NCBI RefSeq assembly: GCF_036898095.1
Contig: NC_090728.1
Location: 88,016,430 to 88,080,429 of the forward strand
Origin: Palaemon carinicauda
Lineage: Eukaryota; Arthropoda; Malacostraca; Decapoda; Palaemonidae
Reading direction: 5' to 3'
DNA length: 64,000 bases
Under the pieces are notes generated by a model. That model worked only from the letters and a program-made list of their open reading frames with translations. It ran no database searches and was not told the DNA's origin. Numbering within the stretch: the stretch's first letter is position 1; each line of letters opens with the position of its first letter. Positions 39,373 to 52,329 of the stretch are shown piece after piece. The translations under genes were made by a program, and so were the position numbers.

Positions 39373-41766
39373 CGACCCGCCATATTTCACTTAATTTTGT
39401 TACAAATTGTAATTATACTAAGAAGAACACTTCAATGATAAGTAGAAGAAAAAATACTTAATTGGGAAATTAAAGATCAAGTTGATTATATTATTCTGGT
39501 TTGGGATCAATATAAAGATGTTACCTAAATACTTAAGTATTCTTGACCGTTGAGGTCATAAATGATCAACTACTTTTCTTCTACATGTCCATCAGATTAA
39601 TTGATTTTAAGCAAAATATATTTTGAATTTGTGTATAGGTGAACCTTAATACTACTGCCCTAAAGAGAAGGGAAGTCATATTACCTAATAATAAATGTGC
39701 AACTTTATTTTATAACCCTAATCACCTCAAAAGAAAATTACCTTAGTTGTTTGGTAGTATTTAAGAAGATCGCCGTTCCCGTTTAAAACTCCTTATAACA
39801 TTTCATAATGACTCTTACTTCTTAGTAATTATCATAATTACCTAATTGTTTGTAACAAAAAAATTAAAAAAAAGCTGCTACTTGAAATCTTCCAGGAAAT
39901 ATTTTGGGATAGGTTTTTGGTGTAATTTTTCCAAGGGTCGTTAATTGCAGAAAAAAAACCACTGTACAGTTTTTTTTTCTCACGGGAAGCCTAGAGGCAG
40001 TGAAACAAGCAATTTTTAACCAAAGGTGGTTAAAAGCCCACAAATTCAGCTATTGCGTATATCAGTTGGTCCCGTAATTTTCGTTATTTCTTTGTAGTTA
40101 CCACGTTTATAGTGTAATGATTCTGCAATATTCGTGGTTGAATCATTTTTCTAAGATGATAAATTCCTCAGATAAATTTTGCTGATGTTTCCCAACTGTA
40201 ATTATGGAAGACTCCATTCAGAAGAACGTCATCATTCTTTGATCCCTTTGGCTACGTTAAATGTACCGAATGAATTTATTGCTAGCTTTGAGGTAAGATA
40301 GTGTGCCATACAGATGGAGCCACTTTGGTTGCGGTTATTTCCTATTTGCTACGACGAAATTCAGCAGCTGCCTGTCGTAACAGAGATAGAAATGCTATTT
40401 GAAAGTTGGAAAGGGCAAGTACTCTGATACAATAGACGTTCTCCCTAGACTTTCTCCTAAATATTCACTGCGCGTTGATAACTCAATGTTCCATTTTTCC
40501 CTTCTGGGCATGCATGATTAGTCACTAGGTGCTAACCCTCTTTTTAATAGTAAAGATATCCTTTCTTTGATAGTAAAGATACCACAAGCGTATAAATTTT
40601 TAGTAATATTATTGGAATATGATCCTGCCATTTCGTTAATGCAGTATCCTCTGATTGTTATATCATTGAAAATCTAGACAAACACGTTATCAGTACAGTA
40701 GTAGTTATGAGAGAGTTGTCAAAAAATTTTTGATAAATAATTTTTAAAAAGTTGTTTCTGGATTTTTTAACTTATTTTATTGTGCTGTTTTTCACAAACA
40801 GAATAAATGTTCTTCTGTGGGACTAGGAACAAATAATCGGGAATGGATCTCTAGGAGGAACACCTCGTATTTTGTGACCCCAGTCCCATTGCCTGACCAC
40901 TTCTCTTTAGACTTTGGTACCACCCAAAGTTAAAAGAGAAGTCGCCCTCCAAGCGGACTATGGATGTAGAACCTTTGGCTCTCTTGGTTAGGGAACGGTT
41001 TATTCTTTTTTCCCAGCAAGCTTTGAAACAATCTTCTTTTTTTTCACTCTTGTCGCCCACCTCCTCATCCTTCGTGGATTTGTTTCCATTTGCTCCAGTA
41101 TGAAAGGCTTTTTATGACCATGTGTGGCCGTGTACGCTAGGACACTGCACAAACATGATTTAAGCATATGTAGTATATTCGTGAAATAATGTAGCTAAAT
41201 CTTTCACGTGGTTGAAGTATATCCAATCCAAAATTGTGGGAAATCTATTCTTTGTATATTTTCTTTAGAGTTTATATAAACGGGAACAGATGACATTTTT
41301 TCGTTTATAAAATTGGTTGGAAGCGGAACCTTGTGCCTTACTGACCTAATTAGTATCACAGCGTTGATTTTGAATTGTAGCAGGCGAGCTATGTGCATGT
41401 CTAGTATGACTCTTGCGCTGGTTAATCTCTTCCCTTTAAATGGAATAAATCTATATGCCAAATTCGCGAATTTAGTTTCTCTGCATAATCAGAATCTTTT
41501 ATTTATTTTCACAAGTTAACAACCTTTCATGTAAGATTTAATGGGATTATAGAAAATGGCTTAAATTCCCGATTACGATTTTCACTTCACTAAATACGCA
41601 ACTTCACGCTTAGCCCTTCTAGTTTCTGATAGAGTACCTATATAAACACCAGATATTGTCTTTTGACATTCTAGAGTGAAATGACGCGCTAAATTCTCTC
41701 TAACGGCAACCGATGTCTTTTTGGCACCTAATCTTGCGTTAATATGTAACACTTAAGTTCCTTGAA
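39373..41766. other. No gene seen
   Basis: A 69-codon minus-strand frame (40851-41060) in a slightly GC-richer patch and an 85-codon frame at 41204-41461 show no motif. I leave them uncalled. Confidence 0.45.
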
Positions 41767-42060
41767 TTATTATTATTTATCATTATTATCATTATTAGCT
41801 AAGTTACAATCCTAGTTGGAAAAGCAGGATGCTATAAGTCTTAGGACTTCAACAAGGAAAAAATGCCAAGCGAAGAAAGGCACTAATGAAATAAACTAAA
41901 AGAGAAGTAATGAATAATTAGTATAAAATATTTTAGGAAAAGTGACAAATTTAAGATAGATCTGGCATATGCAAAATATGAAGAAAGACTGACGTCAGCA
42001 TATTCAACATGAAAACATTCACTATAAGTTTGAACTTCTGAAGTTCAAATCAAATCAACA
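41767..42060 (-). mobile_element. LINE 3' end with degenerate (TAA) tail, minus strand
   Basis: A decayed TTA/TCA tract is followed by 'agctaagttacaatcctagt', 'ggaaaagcaggatgctataa' and 'acttctgaagttca', the same series as 15034-15420 and 45909-46080. Confidence 0.75.
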
Positions 42061-43710
42061 TTTCTCCCAATAATTTGAATACAGTTAAAGGCAATCGGAT
42101 ATTTCTAATGAATGGCAACCGGAAAATATGCAAGATTAATACTCCTAAAAAGTTCAGGTGGAAGGGAGTTGATTATAAAAATAAACCAAATGAAATGAGG
42201 AATTACATCTTGAATATAGCACTGGACTTGCTACATCTACAAAAAAAAAGATAAAGCCGAGAAGAAAGTATCCAAAATTTTACATAAAGATTTATACTGC
42301 GTTATAAATCTTTCGGACAAAGAAAATGCCATGATTATTATCATTAATTCGTTCAGTTCAAGCTGTCATGATTTCAAATGCTTCAGGTAGCGTAAAAAAA
42401 AAAAAATGTGGTTTCATCTTGTAGACCTGTAATTAGGTTATTATACCCGATTGTGAATAGACTGACAATTACAGAAGTCAGTCAATTGCGATGAAGCTAT
42501 TTTATGCACAGTAATGAAAGTATTAATTCTGTTTCACGTGAAAGATTTCAAGTTTAGTTTAAGTCTGAATCTTGAATTGTATCTGGTATTTGTTGAAATC
42601 ACGGGAAAAGAGAATCCTTAGTCAATTGTTCAAATGAAGGGTTTAACTAATTAGTAAAGAAACATTATTTATATCAATTATTTTCAAATGGAAAAAGGAC
42701 GGAATTTAGCCAGAATGTCATAATTATCTGGCAAACTGGGAAATGCTGTGCCATGTGAAACATTAGTTTGGTTAAAAGTATAGGTAAATGCAATTTCTCC
42801 TTAAAGTTTTTATTTTAAATAGTGAGTGATTAAGCATGTGTTTGTATTTTGATAACAGTTATGAAGGAAATAGCTGAGAAATCCTCTATGGTGAATGTTG
42901 AGGCCTACAGAATTTTCCCTTGCCAATTACACATAATCAGTACTATTCTTTAGGTATCTTTGTTTATACAATTTTCCTCTTTATAATTGATTTTTTCCTG
43001 CTACCTTTCCCGGAAACGCATCGCTGTGGCATAGAAATAATTCACTTTCTTTATCTTTCTGTAATAAACCTAACACCAGTAATCCAGTTTTCTATGAGTA
43101 CTGATGTCGACATTACATTAGATTTGAAGGGAATTGGAGATATTTTAGGGACCAAACCTCACAGTCAATATTGTGTACCGCACGTGTTTCATGCACGCTC
43201 GTACACAGTAACGTTATTGCTTGTATTTTTTTTCTTATATGTTGCTCTCCTCCACACTGATAATAGAAACCTGTTTAAGCTTGCTATCTCATGTTTTATA
43301 CTGTTTGAAATTGGTCATTCTTGCACATATCTATCTACAAATAAACTCGTTGTCTTGTTGAATAAACTTCACTTGCATTCATCTCGCCTCTCTGTTAACA
43401 CCTAACAACCTCTTCTCGCAATAGATACTCGCCTAACCTGACCCATCTCTCTGCCCTTACTCACTGGTGTGGGTTTCACCCTCTGTGTGACCTCCTCAAC
43501 CTTTGCAGCATGCAGTTGGGCTTCATTATTAAAGGAAGGTTATTTTTTTTTCTTTTGCGTGACAAAGGGTATCGTGTTAATCAAGTTTTAAATTCAGATG
43601 GATTTCCCTCATAATCCCTAGAATGATTCTGAATGAACAACCTGTGTGTTTACTTACGTAGCTGGTCTCTTTCTCATTCTCTAATATCTAAACTGTTTAT
43701 TTTCAAGGTA
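42061..43710. other. No supported gene; 161-codon frame of doubtful meaning
   Basis: The plus-strand frame at 42920-43405 has two hydrophobic stretches (residues about 8-30 and 95-130). It has no recognisable family, no alternative-strand conservation evidence and A/T-rich composition. It could be chance. Confidence 0.4.
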
Positions 43711-43926
<216 letters not shown>

Positions 43927-43928
<2 letters not shown>

Positions 43929-45560
43929 TCAGCCGTTGCTATTCCACTCCAGGATAAAGGCCTTAGTCATGTCCTTCCACTTCCGTTTGTTTATGGTCTT
44001 TTAATACCAGTATGTACCAACAAATTTTCTCAGCTCGTCAATCCATCGCCTTCTCTTCCTCCCCCTGCTTAGTTTCCAACATCTAGGGACTCATTTTGTG
44101 GTTCTGTTTGTCCATCTGTTATCTTTTACTCATTATATGCCCTGACTATGTCCATTTCTTTTCCTTTCATGTTGTTAGAGTCTCCTTTAGTTAGCTCTCG
44201 TATCCATGTTGCTATCTTTCTGTCTCCTAGTGTTATTCCCATCGTTATTCTTCCCACAGCTCTTTGAGTTGTAACTATCTTACGTTTCAAGAGTTTAGTA
44301 AGGCTCCAATTTTCTGATGAATAAAGTAATATTGGTAGGACCATCTCTTTATTACTTTTTTTTTTTAGAGAAAATGTTATTTTAATTTTCATAATCTCAT
44401 TTTGTTTACCAAAAGTTCTCCCTCCCTTGCTTATCCTTCTTTTAATTTCGTTCTCATGTGCTGCGGAAACACTTACTATCTGTTCTAAATACGTATATTC
44501 ATTACCAATCTCTGGACGTTCGTTCCTATTTAGTGGTCTCAGCTTTTTTATTGAATATTATCTTAATTTTCCTCTTATTCATTTTCAGTCCTACATTTCT
44601 GCTTTCTCTATTGAAATCTTTTATCACCTTTTGTAATGCCTCCCATGATTCACTAAACATAACTGTGTCATCTGCAAATCGTAAGTAGTTGAGGTATTCT
44701 CCATTAATGTTAATTCTTGTATTTTTCCAATTAATTTTCTGTTTTTAATTTCTTCTAGGCATGCTGTGAATAATTTAGGAGAGATAGGGTCTCCTTGTTT
44801 AACTTCTATCTCAGTCGGAATTTTCTCTATTTTTATGTAGTTTTAGGATTGCTGTACATCCTGTATATACATCTTCATGGGTTTTAGCATAAGATTCATC
44901 TATTCCTTGTCTTTAAAAGTCTTTCAAAAGGTCTGAAGTTACACAGAAACTAAAGGTTTCTCATAGTCTATAGTCATACTGAACTCGGCTGATTTTTCTT
45001 TTAGCTGGTTAACAACATTGATGTGGTCAGTTGTTGAATATCCGCTTTTAAAGCCTGCCTGGCTCTCGCTTGATTAAGATCTAGTTGTCTTTCTATTCGG
45101 CCTAATATGATCTTTGTAAATATTCCACATACGGTATTACTGATAGTGAACTTACTTGGCGGTAATTGTTCAGTTTTTTTTTTCTCCCTTTTTGTGAACT
45201 ATAATAATGACAAAGTTTTTCCAATCTGTAGGTACAGAGCATTCTTGCAGACATTATTTGTAAAGTTCAGCGAGTTTTACTACCATAAAATCGCTTCCAT
45301 CTATTATTAAATCAATTGTGAGGCCATCTTCTGCTGCTTTGCCTCTTTTTATGCCTTTTAATACTTTTTTTTTTTTACTTCTCCTACTGTTACGTTTGTT
45401 ACCGGCTTAGGCGTTTCATTATTTCTATTGGCAAAGTTATTTCTTATATTACTATTGTATAGCATTTTATAGAAATTTCTGCAATTTTTATCACTCCATC
45501 TCTTTTGCTCATATTTCCATTTTCATCCTTAAAGCAAATATCTGTTCCAAATCTCTTTTC
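43927..45560 (-). pseudogene. RTE-clade LINE ORF2 relic, copy B
   Basis: Same family as 22745-24180. The minus strand has 'LRFADDTVMFSESWEALQK' with FADD at 44667-44678, 'SENWSLTKLLKRKIVTTQRA', 'GITLGDRKIATWIRELTKG' and a 3' end 'aaggcctttatcctggagtg'. An 88-codon stretch (44392-44126) is the longest open piece. It is extensively stopped and lacks the endonuclease. Confidence 0.85.
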
Positions 45561-45589
45561 ATGAATTTGATGCTTCTTCTTTTCTTTAG

Positions 45590-45907
45590 TGTTTCCTCAA
45601 TTTTGGTCATATTATTCACTCCACTGTCTCCCGCCCCATGTGGTTCTTAGCCGCTTCTACAAGACTCCTCCACTCTCCCCTATCCTGTGCGAGAGCAGCG
45701 ATATCATTCCAGCGGGCAGGTGCTCCAGGTCTCAGGGGCTCCACATCTCTTTTGATATTATCTTCCCATCTCATACGTGGTCTCTCCACGGGTCATCGTC
45801 TTCGCTCTGGTCTACCAAGCATCACTCCCCTGGCAATCCTGCTGTCCTGAGTCCTCCATTTGGCTACATTTCCTGACCCCCGCATCCTTTGTGCTCTTAT
45901 GATGTCG

Positions 45908-45908
<1 letters not shown>
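45590..45908 (-). pseudogene. LINE ORF2 C terminus, second piece
   Basis: The minus strand reads DIIRAQRMRGSGNVAKWR and then 'RPRMRWEDNIKRDVEPL', ending in 'DRGEWRSLVEAAKNHMG'. This is the C-terminal G-x-P-x-x-R-W-x-D type block of RTE-like ORF2. It continues, in protein terms, the frame at 46610-46830, from which it is separated by an inserted repeat. Confidence 0.75.
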
Positions 45909-45967
<59 letters not shown>

Positions 45968-46441
45968 TGCTAAGCTACAACCCTAGTTGGAAAAGCAGGA
46001 TGCTATAAGCCCAGGGGTTCAAACAGGGAAAATAGCTCAGTGAGGAAAGGAAACAAAGAAAAAATATTTTATGGAGAACAAGATTAGAATAAATATCTCC
46101 TATATAAACTATAAAAACTTTAACAAAACAAGAGGAAGAGAAAAAAGATGGAATAGTGTGCTCGATTGTACCCTCAAGCAAGAGAACTCCAACCCGAGAC
46201 AGTGGAAGACCATGGTACAGAGGCAATGGCACTACCCAAGATAAGAGAACAATGGTTTGATTTTGGAATGTCCTTCTTCTGAAGAGTTGCTTACCATAGC
46301 TAAGGAGTCTCTTCTACCCTTGCAAAGAGGAAAGAGGCCACTGAACAATTACAGTGCAGCAAGAACAATTGTTTGGTACTCTCAGTGTTGTCAGGTGTAT
46401 GAGGACAGAGGAGAATATGAAAATAATAGGCCAGACTATTC

Positions 46442-46484
<43 letters not shown>

Positions 46485-46607
46485 GCAAGTGGGAAAATGA
46501 ACCGTAACCAGAGAGAAGGATCCAAAAGACCAGTCAAAAGACCCCATAACTCTCTAGCGGTAGTATCTCAACAGGTGGCTGGTGCCCTGGCTAACCTACT
46601 ACCTAAG
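45909..46607 (-). mobile_element. Short LINE derivative with (TAA)n tail, nested in another LINE
   Basis: On the minus strand it runs from the same 5' sequence as 20615-20114, through a 3' untranslated segment shared with 15095-15250 and 48000-48150, to a (TAA)n tail (45909-45967). No coding sequence lies between. It therefore looks like a non-autonomous derivative joining 5' and 3' regions of one LINE family. A (GT)n at 46443-46482 has grown inside. Confidence 0.7.
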
Positions 46608-46609
46608 AG

Positions 46610-46830
46610 CCGTTATGACAACTGTCTTAGTTCATGGTTGTGTCTCCTTCGCCAAATCTCCTCATTTTTTTCATATACTGGTCCCCATATTCTCCTCAAC
46701 ACTCCATTCTCAAATACTAAAAGTCTTCTCTCCAATTTTGATCTTGTTCAGGAACTTTTCCACCTTTCTCTGTTGCTAATCTTAATACACAGTTTGTTAA
46801 ATTACTGTCCATTTCTTTTTAACTTGCTTC
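46610..46830 (-). pseudogene. LINE ORF2 C terminus, first piece
   Basis: The minus strand reads '[20 protein letters not shown]' and [16 protein letters not shown], the conserved block that precedes the 'IRAQR-R-GH' region. The second half is at 45590-45908 beyond the nested repeat. Confidence 0.78.
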
Positions 46831-46836
46831 CATTAT

Positions 46837-46838
<2 letters not shown>

Positions 46839-46921
<83 letters not shown>

Positions 46922-46922
46922 C

Positions 46923-47019
<97 letters not shown>

Positions 47020-47028
47020 TAGATAGAT
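46839..47028. repeat. (TA)n with (TAGA)n end
   Basis: About 190 bases of simple repeat. Confidence 0.98.
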
Positions 47029-47440
47029 AAACGAAAGAAAGTTCTATTTAAGAAATTACGAGCGACGAAAATTAGGAATTGGTGGAATCAAATATTTCCT
47101 TCTTTTTGTTTGAGAAACATCCGTAATAGCGCAGACTCATGGCATCTTCATAATCTCATGATATCTAAGAAAAACCTGAAATCTATTTTGATAGATGAGC
47201 ATAGAAGAATAATAACATGGTAGCCTTTTTATCACAGATGATTACGATTCTCTAACTCGCAAGAAAATGACCTGTCAGTACTCGTTACTGTAGATTAAGG
47301 TTATTGGTTGCAGATTTGCTTCTAACTAAGATTATCAGAGAGATGTTCATTCGGTCGCAAGCCCCATGGATGAGCAGATTTTTTTAACAACTCCCGAAAC
47401 TTATGTACTGGTGATAGGGACAGATTGATTGCCATTATGG
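47029..47440. other. No gene seen
   Basis: Nothing recognised. Confidence 0.5.
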
Positions 47441-47699
47441 CTTAATATGGGAGGCTGTATGGGCACCTGTTGTTGTAGAAAGGCCAGACACAGGTCCTGG
47501 AAATACTGCAGCCCGTAAAGTATGGGCAACGACTTTTGCCGGAGAGATGTAGGATGAAGCATGTTGGCGGACACTGTGATAAGGCTCCATTATATCTACC
47601 CTTGTACGCCAAGAACGAGGACCTCTTACTACATATAGTTTGTTGATAGTGTACTTGGTAGTGGCATCTGCAAAGAAAAATCCATAATGGCTTCATGAA

Positions 47700-48147
47700 C
47701 TTGAGAAGTTTTTGGAGGACGTTTTGTTGCCACCTTAAACAGGTTGCGTAACATTTTTCATAATTCTGACCATCATTTGCATCCAGATCTTCCCAGTCAG
47801 TACAATCCTGCACGTAATAATAGGTATGCAGTTAATTCTAACAGTAATACCTTCTCCATCATAGGGCCCAATACTACACACTATTCTAGAAGTTTTAATC
47901 CAGCTGTGACCAGATTGTGGAATGATCTTCCTAAACAGGCAATTGAATCGGTGGAACTTCAGATATAACTTCATCTGCATCTTCATGACAGATCTATTTT
48001 AACATTGGTACTGAACTTAAGTTATTTTATACTAATTACTCATTACTTCTCATGTAGTTTATTTCCTTTTCTCACTGGGATATTTTTTTCCCTTTTGGAA
48101 CCTTGGGCTTATAGGATCCTGCTTTTCCAGCTATGGCTGTGGCTTAC

Positions 48148-48215
<68 letters not shown>
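47700..48215 (+). pseudogene. LINE C-terminal coding remnant with 3' UTR and (TAA)n tail
   Basis: A 74-codon frame (47744-47968) contains 'NNRYAVNSNSNTFSI' and 'RSFNPAVTRLWNDLPKQAIE', the R-L-W-N-x-L-P motif found at the C terminus of CR1/I/jockey-group LINE ORF2. After its stop come 'cactgggatatttttttccc', 'cttgggcttataggatcctg' and a (TAA)n tail at 48149-48215. This fixes the orientation and identity of the minus-strand copies at 15034, 41767 and 45909. Confidence 0.8.
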
Positions 48216-48216
<1 letters not shown>

Positions 48217-49054
48217 GTTTGCACCGCAATCATGTTATGCAGTCGTCTTATCAGACCGGTTTTGGAGTGGGTCATTAATGTCAAGTTGGCATTGAATTCC
48301 GGAGATTCCGATTTTTTTTAATATTTTTGCACTTACGGTTTCGTGTCTTTAATAACGAAGGTCCTTTTCATTTAAATCACTCGTACTTTACATTTTATGG
48401 ACCTGACATAGGGGCAATAGATAGTCTTAAGAAATATTTCTTTAAGTTAGTTATAGGCCAAAAGTATTGTATTTATTCCTTGTTTTGTTTTTTACTTTTC
48501 AAACTCGGTTATTTAAAATTATGTGTATTTCTATGGTGGCAGTTTGCTTTACTGATTATGGAGTATAAATTGCAATCAGGCGGGGTAGTCATACAGACAA
48601 TTATTAAATATTATAATAGGTTTTGGTCAAGTTTAATCCTTAACGTTGAAGTTTGTTCCCTATTGAGCAATCTCGTAAATAACCTGTTTGTATTATAGAT
48701 TAACCCTATCTAAATCGAGACCACTATTGCAGCTTGCATTCTTGCAAAATCTCTAGCTAATGTAAGGTACATATTTTCATGACTGGAAACGGGTGTGGCA
48801 TTTTAAGAGATTGTTAAACTCAAATTAACTGCTGCTGATATTATAATTTATTTAATATCCCCCACTCTCATTCAGAGGCAAAAGCTTAAATGCTTTATTA
48901 GTTTCTAATAGAATCAGCATCCATGTGTAGTGAATGCAAGACCATTATAAAACATTTCAAACATGCAAATATTCTTCATAAAATGTTTGATTTTTTTCTC
49001 GATTGGGCTTTGGAAATTCTTCATCCCATATAATCAGCTTCAATTTACAGAGAA
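48216..49054. other. No gene seen
   Basis: A 123-codon plus-strand frame (48327-48698) is hydrophobic and shows no motif; probably chance. Confidence 0.45.
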
Positions 49055-49556
<502 letters not shown>

Positions 49557-49659
49557 ATATAATATAACGTATTTATGGGAAAATCATAGTTTCACGTAAA
49601 ATCTAAATAGGTTTGACACAGAAATATTTACTTTCATATCTTTGTGGCGGACCTTATAT

Positions 49660-49662
<3 letters not shown>

Positions 49663-49732
<70 letters not shown>
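49663..49732. repeat. (TA)n microsatellite
   Basis: About 70 bases, immediately left of the second LTR-like repeat. Confidence 0.98.
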
Positions 49733-49734
<2 letters not shown>

Positions 49735-50058
49735 CAAAGCTGTCTTCATGAGAGTAGAATATTTCATTCACATATTTTATTTGTATAAGAGATGTATAGC
49801 CAGCTCGTAAGGCGAGTTCCACTCACGTAGGATTAAGTAATGTATGTAAATTACATAAAACTTTCGTCATACCTTTAATTGTGTTTTCATTCAGTTTCAT
49901 ATGTGTAAATTTACGTCATTTTAAAGAATTATCTTTTTATTTCACCTAGTTTTGTTATGAAGTCTTATGCTGTATGACACACACGAGGTAGCATGAGGGA
50001 TTTCGTCATTTTTTTCCAAGTGGTTAGAAAAAGCATGAAGATTCTAGAATTAAATTTA

Positions 50059-50092
<34 letters not shown>

Positions 50093-51472
50093 TAATGTTA
50101 CAAGAGGTGGTGGGTGGAGTATGCTGAGAGGTTGCCTTTGCCATGTGTCAGTAGTACCCTTCTTCCATATTGGTAAGTTGGAAACTTTTGCACCATAGGC
50201 CCAAGCTTCCAGACCATGTGTAATGCATCGTTTAAATTTACTTGAAGGTTCTAGAATGAATTGGTATACATATATAAGGGGGCTTAACAAGGCATGACAG
50301 ACAGAGAATTCGAGCCTGATATACGAAAGCCATCGTTCTGCCAACTCTCTCTCAAGCACCTCTCAAACGTGAACAGTGTTGCATCGCATACGTGAATAGT
50401 GTTTTCTTTCAAAAGTGTACAGTGTTCGTGAAACATTGATAAATTTTTTAATCTGTTTAGTAGAAAATTTAATTGAGTAGTATATGTAATTTACATTGAA
50501 GGTTATTTTGTAACTGACCCTGTATAGTTAGGTTAAAGTGAAGTACAATAAAAATTTTGCTTAACCGTTCTATAACCTTGTGTGAACCAAAAGACATACG
50601 TAACCGTTACATATATGTAAATTTTGTTATGGCTTATTCATTAGTGTTAAAAGCGTTAACTCTTCATTTGATTGTCAAAATCAAATATTTTTATGAAATT
50701 AATTTCTAGTGAAACAAGTGCTTGTATTATTTTCTGAAGTGATTTGTCATAAGTCTCAGGTCTAGTTCTGATTTAAATTTCAAGTGATTTATTTTTGGTG
50801 TTAATTCTTTTGAATTGTTGTTATTTTCTTATAAAATATATTTAATTTTGGAAAAGTGTTTATTATTTCGATCACCAATATTTGTTTCAGTACTTTACTT
50901 GTATCCCCTGAACCGAAGTAAGAGGTTGGTTTGAGAATAGTTCAGGTAAAGTAATCACCCAATTTTGTTTTCAGTGTAACATAAAAAGACCTTTTGATAA
51001 TTAGTGTCCATATATATTACCATCTGGGAGTTGCGTGATATTCTCAGAGCTCTAGTATGGTCAATATATGGAAAATACCCCCTCAACTCCCCAAAAATTG
51101 TAACAAAAGGTTTTGCAACTGATTCTGGTATGTTTTAATGTACTTTTTAACATACTAAAAGTTTACCAAACTTTGACCCCCGGAAAAGTGTTTTTTTCAA
51201 GATGGCGTCCAAGATGGCCGCCGAAACCTTTGAACGATCATAACTCTATAACTATCAACTCAAATTTGATGATCTTGGTGTCTATTCCTACATTTTTTGG
51301 GCCAAAGAACACATTAAGATCATAAAAAAGGATGTTGGCCTATTATGTGCCAATGTTTTCAAGGTAGAGGTGGCATTTTCCATATATTTGATTGGATCTA
51401 ACTGCATAACTAATTCACATCTTTCTCTATTCCAGATATGATTCAACTGTGACATCTTTGAGCCTCATAATG

Positions 51473-52296
51473 AAAGGTTATCTTTCCAATTCTGATTCTG
51501 AACCCTATGACAATTACAGTTTGAAAAAGCATCTTAAAGAGCGCTTTAAGGGCTCAATCATATTTTCTGAAGGAGAAGGCTTGGACGATATTGTCATTAT
51601 GAGAGAACAAACATCGCAGCTTCTGAGATCATATTACAAAGGAAAGTGTCAGGAAGATGTTGAAGAATCCCCAAAACGTGCTATTATTGAAACTGCCGCC
51701 AGATTAATCAAAAGTGACATCAAGTCTGAGGTTTCCACTATGAAGAATCAGTAACCAAGTAGCGAGGATTTAAAGCTTAATTCAGCGCTTTCATTCATTC
51801 CAACTAGTCTGCAAGGAGCACTGGAAACATTGTTCGCTGGGAAAGACACAAGACGCAAGGTTGATGCAGTTGTTCATGCCATAATTCAGGCAGTTCGCCC
51901 ACGAGATGACATTGCACCACTACAAGTGGGACTTGCTGTGCAAGTCCATCATCTACATCGTTCATTGTGGATACCCTTCATGAGATGGGATCTTGCTGCT
52001 CATATACAGAAGTGATGAGATTTGAAAAAAATGCAGCAGATTGTGTGGAACCTGATGTTCTAGGTGGAGATGTAGATTTGCTGGAAACGTCTGTTCTTTT
52101 TGTCGCTGATAATGTGGATCACACTCTTATCACTCTGAATGGCAAAGGGACATTTCATGGAATGGGTGTTATTGCCTCTGTCACCCCTGGAAAACAGACG
52201 AACCATATCATTACACGAAAACAGATCTCAGAACTGAAATCTGTTAAGAAAAAAAAGATTCCAGTCTTGGAGTACAGGTTTACAAGGCATGCTTGT
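51473..52296 (+). pseudogene. Left-arm remnant of an uncharacterised transposon-associated protein
   Basis: The plus strand reads YLSNSDSEPYDNYSLKKHLK, 'EGEGLDDIVIMREQTSQLLR', 'RAIIETAARLIKSDIK', a stop, 'PSSEDLKLNSALSFIP', 'LFAGKDTRRKVDAVVHAIIQ', 'RPRDDIAPLQVGLAVQVHH'. After a frameshift it continues 'GSCCSYTEVMRFEKNAADCV', 'VLFVADNVDHTLITLNGKGT' and 'FHGMGVIASVTPGKQ'. I recognise this as a protein family repeated in crustacean and other invertebrate genomes with N-terminal Cys-x-x-Cys motifs. I do not know its biochemical role. The N terminus is missing here through a deletion at about 51445. Confidence 0.65.
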
Positions 52297-52329
52297 CATG
52301 GAGTAGTCTTCGAGGACCTGCCAAGATTT

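Noticed and set aside
42920..43405. 161-codon hydrophobic frame, possible membrane protein
   Set aside because: No recognisable family, A/T-rich composition and no supporting splice or promoter context. Kept only as a note in the region entry.
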